Source: Spirochaetota bacterium
GTDB lineage: Bacteria > Spirochaetota > Spirochaetia > DSM-27196 > PWMO01
Direction: 5' to 3'
DNA: 9,783 nt
NCBI GenBank assembly: GCA_009908925.1
Contig: JAAAOH010000071.1
Span: 1 to 9,783 of the forward strand
Below are positions 1 to 5,947 of the stretch, one piece after another (position 1 is the first letter of the stretch; every line of letters begins with the position of its first letter). The notes under the pieces are model-generated. The model ran no database searches, was not told where the DNA came from, and saw only the letters and a list, made by a program, of their open reading frames with translations. Position numbers and translations under genes: made by a program.

Positions 1-388
1 CGGCCTCTAAGACGAGGATGTCCGTGTCGGAGAGCTCCGCGTAGACATCGCCCCGGGTACCGGCGATGACGACGCTGCCGTTCTCGTTCTCGATGTACAG
101 CTCGGTCCCGTACGGGACGGCGACACGGAACTCTCCCCCACCCTCGACGGTGAGCTCGAGTTCCTCGTCGTCCTGCTCGCGCGCCGTGTAGCCATCATCA
201 AAAACAATGTCCGACCGCTCCATCCCGCGCACGAGGATGCGCGTGTCCTCGGCGTATATCGAGACCGCGCGAATGCCTGTGGCGTCACCACGCGCGTCGG
301 GCTCGCGGTCGTCGGATTCTCCGACTGTGATGCAGGAGGCAAGCACGAGCACGGCGAACGCGAGCGGCATAAAAAGCAGACGTCTCAT
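1..388 (-). CDS. Putative lipoprotein with DUF4097-like (putative adhesin) repeats, C-terminus cut by window edge
   Basis: About 129 codons are visible, reading leftward from ATG at 388-386 with no stop before the window edge. The N-terminus is a type II signal peptide: MRR as the positive n-region, a hydrophobic stretch (LLFMPLAFAVLVLA), then lipobox LASC with the lipidated Cys at residue 19. The next ~20 residues are acidic and probably a flexible tether. From about residue 40 there are short beta-strand-like units of the type 'VPYGTELYIENENGSVVIAG' then 'GDVYAEL'. This pattern (P-x-G-T, N-G-S-V, G-D-V) is typical of DUF4097/head-GIN-like beta-solenoid proteins, which are surface or periplasmic and mostly of unknown function. 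The family call is from pattern recognition only. No SD precedes the ATG; a strong promoter sits directly upstream (see separate entry). An alternative ATG at codon 7 also lacks an SD and would remove the MRR n-region, so 388 is preferred. Confidence 0.8.
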   Translation of the reverse strand, partial: MRRLLFMPLAFAVLVLASCITVGESDDREPDARGDATGIRAVSIYAEDTRILVRGMERSDIVFDDGYTAREQDDEELELTVEGGGEFRVAVPYGTELYIENENGSVVIAGTRGDVYAELSDTDILVLEA

Positions 389-396
389 TGGTTGTG

Positions 397-424
397 ATTA
401 TACCCTCGCGGCGTCCCTTGGCAA
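397..424 (-). promoter_or_regulatory. Sigma-70-like promoter of the lipoprotein gene, giving a leaderless transcript
   Basis: On the minus strand the sequence reads TTGCCA (424-419), 16 bp, then a perfect TATAAT (402-397). The -35 matches consensus at 5 of 6 positions. The -10 ends only 8 nt before the ATG at 388. A normal start site, 6-8 nt after the -10, would fall at 390-388, so the mRNA would begin at or within two bases of the start codon. This fits the absence of an SD. The whole promoter lies in the 61 bp gap after the AIM24 gene. A 5-bp dyad (CCTTG-G-CAAGG, 416-426) overlaps the -35 box and could be coincidental. Confidence 0.72.
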
Positions 425-449
425 GGAGTTCTTGACGTTGGGCGCTGCT

Positions 450-1229
450 TCACCGCCCCCCGAAAAACTGGTTGAGGATTCCCTGCTCACCCTTCTCACG
501 CCCGGCGCCGGCCATCGAGCTCCGCACCACCCGCTCGGCGAGACGGGAAAACGGGAGGCTCTGCAGCCACACGGTGCCGGTGCCTCGCAGCCGCGCGAGG
601 AACAGCCCTTCACCGCCGAAGAGCATCGACTTCAGGTTCCCGGCACGCTCGATGTCGTAATCGATGGTATCGGTGAACGCGGCGAGACAACCGGTATCGA
701 CGCGCAGGGTCTCCCCCCGCAGCTCCTTCTTCACCACTGTCCCTCCGATGTGGATGAACGCGCGGCCGTCGCCGGAAAGCTTTTCGAGGATGAAGCCCTC
801 GCCGCCGAAGAACCCCGCACCGAGCCGCTTGTTGAAGGCGATGCTCAGCCGTGTGCCGAGCGCTGCGGCGAGGAAGGCATCCTTCTGACAGAGCAGGTTC
901 CCGCCGTACTCTGAGAGCTCGATCGGGAGAATCTTCCCCGGATAGGGCGCGGCAAAGGCCACACGCCGCTTCCCGGTCGAAACGTTCTCGAAATGCGCAA
1001 CGAACAGCGATTCTCCGCTGAGCGCACGCATACCGGCGTTCATCACGTTCTTGAGGAAGCCGGTTCCGACCTCGCTCCCATCACCCATGCGCGCGGTGCC
1101 TTCGATCCCGTCCTCCATGTAGTTCATCGCGCCGGCCTCGGCGATGACCACCTCCCCGGGATCGAGCTCCACCTCGACGATCTGCATGTCGTCACCAATG
1201 ATCTCGTAGTCGACTTCGTGGCTCTTCAT
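450..1229 (-). CDS. AIM24 family protein (TIGR00266-like)
   Basis: This is a complete 259-residue protein. It begins at ATG 1229 behind a strong SD (GGGAGGAA, 1244-1237, 7 nt spacer) and ends with TGA at 452-450. The N-terminus 'VDYEIIGDDMQIVEVELDPG' followed by 'AEAGAMNYMEDGI', and the later glycine-rich segments 'GFFGGEGFILEKLSGDG' and 'LFGGEGLFLARLRGTGTVW', are hallmarks of the AIM24/TIGR00266 family. The fold is a trimeric beta-structure related to tryptophan RNA-binding attenuator-like proteins. Length is normal for the bacterial family, with no signal peptide and no membrane segment, so it is expected in the cytoplasm. The molecular function of bacterial members is not established. The yeast namesake, Aim24, is a mitochondrial inner-membrane-associated protein needed for normal respiratory membrane organisation. 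It is transcribed divergently from the sdhA operon and points at the lipoprotein gene, with which it may be partly co-transcribed. Confidence 0.9.
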   Translation of the reverse strand: MKSHEVDYEIIGDDMQIVEVELDPGEVVIAEAGAMNYMEDGIEGTARMGDGSEVGTGFLKNVMNAGMRALSGESLFVAHFENVSTGKRRVAFAAPYPGKILPIELSEYGGNLLCQKDAFLAAALGTRLSIAFNKRLGAGFFGGEGFILEKLSGDGRAFIHIGGTVVKKELRGETLRVDTGCLAAFTDTIDYDIERAGNLKSMLFGGEGLFLARLRGTGTVWLQSLPFSRLAERVVRSSMAGAGREKGEQGILNQFFGGR

Positions 1230-1260
1230 ATTCGCGTTCCTCCCTCATGTGTGTGGCCTC

Positions 1261-1289
1261 ATTATACGCGCCGGTCGCCGGGCCGAAAA
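1261..1289 (-). promoter_or_regulatory. Promoter of the AIM24 gene
   Basis: The minus strand carries a perfect TATAAT at 1266-1261. With a 17 bp spacer the -35 would be TTTTCG (1289-1284), which is weak. The expected start near 1254 gives a leader of about 25 nt containing the SD at 1244-1237. The -10 is convincing; the -35 is not, so an activator or a different sigma preference is possible. An imperfect dyad CCGG-TCG-CCGG (1271-1281) lies in the spacer. Confidence 0.6.
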
Positions 1290-1290
1290 C

Positions 1291-1319
1291 TTGCGTGCCC
1301 CCACCCTTCATGCTATATT
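1291..1319 (+). promoter_or_regulatory. Extended -10 promoter of the sdhAB-suc operon
   Basis: TTGCGT (1291-1296), a 17 bp spacer, then TATATT (1314-1319) preceded by TG at 1311-1312, which is the extended -10 pattern TGN-TATAAT with one mismatch. Expected start about 1326, giving a leader of about 32 nt that holds the sdhA SD (AAGGAG, 1343-1348). Its -35 box lies 1 bp from the putative -35 of the divergent AIM24 promoter, so the two are likely to influence each other or share a regulator. Confidence 0.65.
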
Positions 1320-1357
1320 CAGTGAGCACCGCTCTCAACAATAAGGAGAGAAACAAA

Positions 1358-3085
1358 TTGACACACGAATTTGACGCAGTGATCGTCGGGGCCGGCGGCG
1401 CCGGGCTCTATGCGGCACTCGAGGCAAGCAAGACTGCGAAAACAGCCGTCCTCTCAAAGCTCTACCCCATGCGCAGCCACACGGGCGCGGCTCAGGGCGG
1501 CATCGGCGCCGCACTCGGAAACGTGGACGAGGATAGTCCCGAATGGCATGCTTTTGACACGGTGAAAGGCGGCGATTATCTCGTCGACCAGCAGGCGGCG
1601 AAGATCCTGGCCGAAGAAGCCGTCCAGGCAGTCTATGATCTGGAGAACCGCGGTCTGCCGTTCTCCAGAACACCGGAAGGCAAGATCGATCAACGCCGGT
1701 TCGGCGGACACACGCACAACTTCGGCAAGGGGCCGGTACGGCGGTCCTGCTACGCCGCCGATCGCACGGGTCACATGATTCTGCAGACCCTCTATCAGCA
1801 GTGCATCAAGAACGACGTCCACTTCTACGACGAGTTTCAGGTCGTCGAGGTGATCATGGACGGAACGCGCGTCGCGGGCCTCGTCACTTTCGAGCTCGCC
1901 ACCGGCGAAATCCACATTTTCCGCGCCAAGGCGGTGCTCTTTGCCACCGGCGGCTTCGGGAGGATGTTCAGCATCACCTCCAACGCGCTTGCGAACACCG
2001 GGGACGGCCCCGCCGTTCTTGCCCGCGCCGGAATCCCTCTCGAAGACATGGAGTTCTTCCAGTTCCATCCCACCGGCATCCTGGGCATGGGCATCCTCAT
2101 CACCGAGGGCGTCCGTGGTGAGGGCGGTATCCTCAAGAACAACAAGGGCGAGCGCTTCATGGAGCGCTATGCGCCGACGATGCTCGATCTCGCCCCGCGT
2201 GACATGGTCTCGCGGGCCATCATCACCGAGATTCAGGAAGGCCGCGGCATGCGCGGCGATCGCAAAATAAACGACTACGTGATGCTCGACGCAAGTCATC
2301 TGGGTCGCGACACCGTGTACAAGAAAATCCCCGACATCGCGGACTTCTGCAAGACCTATCTCGATGTCGACCCGGCCGAGGAGGCCATGCCGGTGCAGCC
2401 CACCGCGCACTACGCCATGGGCGGTATCCCCACCGACGTGGACGGACGCGTCTGCACCGACGACGTCGTCTACGAGGGTCTCTACGCCGCCGGTGAGGCG
2501 GCCTGCGTATCGGTCCACGGCGCGAACCGTCTCGGAACCAACAGCCTCGTCGACCTGGTGGTCTACGGCCGTCGCGCCGGGCGCCACGTGGCGGAGTTCG
2601 TGAAGGGCGCCGACATGCCGGCGCTTCCCGACGGCGCCGGCGATCATGCGCGAGAGAAGATCGCGAAGCTAAAAGGTTTGAAGGGTGAACACCCCGGTCC
2701 CCTCTTCGAGCACATGCAGGAAGTGATGATGGAGAAGGTCGGCGTGTACCGCAACGACGGGGACATGTCCCAGGCGGTCAATGAGGTGCAGAAGCTGCGC
2801 GAGCGCCTCCAGGGTGTGAGCGTCCAGGACGCCAACAGCTCGTTCAACCAGGAGGTTCTGTCCATCCTCGAGCTCGAAAACCTGCTCGACCTCTCGCTTA
2901 TCACCGCCGCGTCGGCCCTCAACCGCACCGAGAGCCGCGGCGCGCACTCTCGCAAGGACTATCCCGACCGGGACGATCCGAACTGGCTCAAGCACACACT
3001 GGCATATCTGAAAGACGACGAGGTGACCATCGACTACAAGAAGGTGGACACGAGCATCTGGGAACCCAAGCCCAGAAAGTACTAG
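1358..3085 (+). CDS. sdhA: Succinate dehydrogenase flavoprotein subunit
   Basis: This 575-residue catalytic subunit of complex II oxidises succinate to fumarate with covalently bound FAD. Visible motifs, numbered from the TTG start: dinucleotide-binding GAGGAG (11-16); the flavinylation motif SHTGAAQGG with His41 as probable FAD attachment site; FQFHPTG with His237; GEGGIL then GERFMERYAP; catalytic Arg286 in RDMVSRA; His351 in the PTAHYAMGGIPTD loop; AAGEAA and HGANRLGTNSLVDL (FAD-binding); and TESRGAHSRKDYPDRDD near the C-terminus. Arg286 falls at the same number as in E. coli SdhA. The reading frame is open back to an ATG at 1247, but the true start is judged to be TTG at 1358: AAGGAG (1343-1348) lies 9 nt upstream, the family N-terminus begins there, and the upstream codons overlap the promoter. 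First gene of the operon. No sdhC or sdhD precedes it. sdhB follows after 26 bp. Confidence 0.96.
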   Translation: MTHEFDAVIVGAGGAGLYAALEASKTAKTAVLSKLYPMRSHTGAAQGGIGAALGNVDEDSPEWHAFDTVKGGDYLVDQQAAKILAEEAVQAVYDLENRGLPFSRTPEGKIDQRRFGGHTHNFGKGPVRRSCYAADRTGHMILQTLYQQCIKNDVHFYDEFQVVEVIMDGTRVAGLVTFELATGEIHIFRAKAVLFATGGFGRMFSITSNALANTGDGPAVLARAGIPLEDMEFFQFHPTGILGMGILITEGVRGEGGILKNNKGERFMERYAPTMLDLAPRDMVSRAIITEIQEGRGMRGDRKINDYVMLDASHLGRDTVYKKIPDIADFCKTYLDVDPAEEAMPVQPTAHYAMGGIPTDVDGRVCTDDVVYEGLYAAGEAACVSVHGANRLGTNSLVDLVVYGRRAGRHVAEFVKGADMPALPDGAGDHAREKIAKLKGLKGEHPGPLFEHMQEVMMEKVGVYRNDGDMSQAVNEVQKLRERLQGVSVQDANSSFNQEVLSILELENLLDLSLITAASALNRTESRGAHSRKDYPDRDDPNWLKHTLAYLKDDEVTIDYKKVDTSIWEPKPRKY

Positions 3086-3111
3086 AGAATTTTCGGAGCC
3101 AAGGAGCCACC

Positions 3112-3858
3112 ATGGACATTACACTTGCCATTGAACGATACAATCCCGAGACGGACGCCGAGCCCTATGTGAAAGAGTACACGGTCTCCGCGAAGCCGAC
3201 CGACCGCGTCCTCGACGCCCTCATGGAGGTCTGGCGGAACTACGACGGGACGCTCACCTTCAGGAAGAGCTGCGCACACGGAGTGTGCGGATCCGATGCC
3301 ATGCGCATAAACGGCACCGAGCGGCTTGCCTGCAAAACACTCGTAAAGGACGTCGTCACCGACACCGAGACAACCATCGAGATCCAGCCGCTGAAGCACC
3401 TGACCGTGCAGCGCGACCTCATGGTTGATCAGACCCCCTTCCTCGAGAACTTCCGCAGCGTCAAGCCGTTCATGCATCCCGCCGAGGCGGAGCCCAAAGC
3501 CGCGGAGTTTTTCCAGTCGCAGGAAGATCGCGAGGTCTTCGACGATGCAACCAAATGCATCAACTGTCAGGCCTGTTTCTCCGCCTGCCCCGTCCTCGAC
3601 AAGAATCCGGAGTTCCTCGGCCCGGCTGCCATCGTCAACGCCGCACGCTTCGTCTTCGACAGCCGCGACAAGGGCCTCGAGCCGCGCCTTGCCGCTCTCG
3701 ACACGCCGAACGGGGTGTGGCCCTGCGAGAATCATTTCCAGTGCACGCGAGTATGCCCGCGTGGAATCAAGGTTACCAAGCTCATCAACCTGACCAAGCG
3801 GGAAATCAAGAAATACAGAGAATCCAGAGGCGAAGAGACCGCTGAACCCAAGGAGTAG
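3112..3858 (+). CDS. sdhB: Succinate dehydrogenase iron-sulfur subunit
   Basis: This 248-residue electron-transfer subunit carries electrons from SdhA FAD through three Fe-S clusters to quinone. The [2Fe-2S] ligands are Cys54, Cys59, Asp62 and Cys74 (motif CAHGVCGSD ... LAC); Asp instead of Cys at the third position is as in E. coli SdhB. The [4Fe-4S] motif is CINCQACFSACP (Cys149, 152, 155) with Cys215. The [3Fe-4S] ligands are Cys159, Cys205 and Cys211 (CENHFQCTRVCP). All ligands are present and the spacing matches E. coli within one residue. The start at ATG 3112 has SD AAGGAG at 3101-3106. The C-terminal tail is lysine/glutamate-rich and its last codons hold the SD of sucC. SdhB normally docks on SdhC/SdhD; those anchors are not found in this window, so membrane attachment and quinone reduction must rely on genes elsewhere. 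Confidence 0.96.
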   Translation: MDITLAIERYNPETDAEPYVKEYTVSAKPTDRVLDALMEVWRNYDGTLTFRKSCAHGVCGSDAMRINGTERLACKTLVKDVVTDTETTIEIQPLKHLTVQRDLMVDQTPFLENFRSVKPFMHPAEAEPKAAEFFQSQEDREVFDDATKCINCQACFSACPVLDKNPEFLGPAAIVNAARFVFDSRDKGLEPRLAALDTPNGVWPCENHFQCTRVCPRGIKVTKLINLTKREIKKYRESRGEETAEPKE

Positions 3859-3860
3859 GA

Positions 3861-4988
3861 ATGAAGATTCACGAGTATCAGGCAAAGGAGCTATTCGCCG
3901 AGTTCGGCATTCCCGTGGAGCCGCAGGAGGTAGTCGACAACGCCGCCGACGCGAAGAAGGCTGCGGAGAAGATCGGCGAAACGGTCGTGATCAAGGCCCA
4001 GGTTCTCGTGGGGGGCCGCGGCAAGGCCGGCGGCGTGAAGCTCGCGAAGACCCCCGACGAGGCTGAGAAGGCAGCCGCCGACATCCTCAAGCTCACCATC
4101 AAGGACATTCCCGTAGAGAAGGTGATGGTCACCCGCGCCGCGAAGATCGAGCAGGAGTTCTACGTCGGACTCACCACCGATCGCGCTGCGAAGCAGCTCA
4201 TTCTCATGATGAGCCGCGAGGGCGGCGTCGAGATCGAGGAGCTCGCGGTCACGAACCCCGAGAAGATCATCCGCTTTCACATCAACCCGGCAGATGGAAT
4301 CGACGACGCAGGGCTCAAGAAGGCACTCCAGGAGGTCTTCGAGAAGCCGGAGCTCGTCTCCCAGGCCGAGGATGCGGTGCGGAAGATGTACACGCTCTAC
4401 CTCGAAAAGGACGCGTCGCTCGTCGAGATCAACCCCTACGCCCGCATCGACGGGAACACGCTCAAGGCGCTCGACGCGAAAATGAACTTCGACGACAACG
4501 CCATGTTCAAGCATCCGGATGTCGAGAAGATGCGAAACGCGGAGGAGTACTCCCAGGACGAAATCGACGCCCGGCAGGCGGGGCTGAGCTTCGTCAGCAT
4601 GGACGGCGAGATCGGGTGCATCGTCAACGGCGCCGGGCTCGCAATGGCTACCATGGACATCATCAAGCTCTACGGCGGAACGCCGGCGAACTTCCTCGAT
4701 GTCGGTGGCAGCTCGAATCCGGAGAAGGTCGTAAACGCCCTGCGGATCATCACCCGCAACCCGAAGGTGAAGGCGATTCTCATCAACATCTTCGGCGGAA
4801 TCACGCGCTGCGACGACATCGCAAAGGGTATCCTGACCGCGATGGAGCAGATCGACCTCGACCTGCCGATGGTCATCCGGCTGATCGGCACCAATGATGA
4901 AGAAGGTCGCGCGATGCTCGCCGAAAAGGACATCTCCGCCTATCAGAAGCTTTCGGACGCCGTCGAGCAGGTCGTCAAGAGCGCCTAA
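3861..4988 (+). CDS. sucC: Succinate-CoA ligase beta subunit
   Basis: This 375-residue nucleotide-binding subunit of succinyl-CoA synthetase (ADP- or GDP-forming) interconverts succinyl-CoA and succinate with substrate-level phosphorylation. It opens with the canonical MKIHEYQAKELF. An ATP-grasp domain follows, with Lys45 and the GGRGKAGGVK loop (51-60), the Mg/nucleotide site VEINP (188-192), and ALDAKMNFDDNA with Asp205. The C-terminal CoA-ligase domain carries NGAGLAMATMD (256-266), NFLDVGG and NIFGGITRCDDIAKG. Length is slightly under E. coli SucC (388), normal for the family. Nucleotide specificity cannot be decided by eye. It starts 2 nt after the sdhB stop, with AAGGAG (3850-3855) inside the last sdhB codons, so translation is very likely coupled. 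sucD follows after 18 bp. Confidence 0.97.
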   Translation: MKIHEYQAKELFAEFGIPVEPQEVVDNAADAKKAAEKIGETVVIKAQVLVGGRGKAGGVKLAKTPDEAEKAAADILKLTIKDIPVEKVMVTRAAKIEQEFYVGLTTDRAAKQLILMMSREGGVEIEELAVTNPEKIIRFHINPADGIDDAGLKKALQEVFEKPELVSQAEDAVRKMYTLYLEKDASLVEINPYARIDGNTLKALDAKMNFDDNAMFKHPDVEKMRNAEEYSQDEIDARQAGLSFVSMDGEIGCIVNGAGLAMATMDIIKLYGGTPANFLDVGGSSNPEKVVNALRIITRNPKVKAILINIFGGITRCDDIAKGILTAMEQIDLDLPMVIRLIGTNDEEGRAMLAEKDISAYQKLSDAVEQVVKSA

Positions 4989-5006
4989 CCGAGGAAGGAA
5001 ACACCC

Positions 5007-5876
<870 letters not shown>

Positions 5877-5910
5877 TCGAGGCGCACCGCTGAAGCTCAT
5901 CCCATTCCTG

Positions 5911-5919
5911 TGTTATTAT
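5911..5919 (+). promoter_or_regulatory. Extended -10 promoter upstream of sucA
   Basis: TG at 5911-5912, one base, then TATTAT (5914-5919): an extended -10 with one mismatch to TATAAT. No convincing -35 is seen; CTGAAG (5890-5895, 18 bp upstream) is weak. The expected start near 5926 gives a leader of about 22 nt carrying the sucA SD (AAGGGGG, 5932-5938). It resembles the sdhA promoter in having the TGN motif. It would allow sucAB to be transcribed apart from the upstream genes. Confidence 0.5.
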
Positions 5920-5947
5920 GTCACCGATCGCAAGGGGGTATGTAACT

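Noticed and set aside
207..914. Open frame (235 codons) on the plus strand across the lipoprotein and AIM24 genes
   Set aside because: It covers the lipoprotein signal peptide region, an intergenic promoter and most of the AIM24 gene in antisense. No motif is seen, and the minus-strand genes explain the sequence.
1454..2647. Open frame (397 codons) on the minus strand opposite sdhA
   Set aside because: Antisense shadow of sdhA with no recognisable domain or initiation signal.
3086..3111. Possible small sdhC/sdhD remnant or regulatory gene between sdhA and sdhB
   Set aside because: The 26 bp gap only holds the sdhB SD, with no room for a gene.
3271..3333. Missing cysteine ligand in the SdhB [2Fe-2S] site (Asp62 instead of Cys)
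   Set aside because: Asp at this position also occurs in E. coli SdhB as a normal ligand, so it is not a defect.
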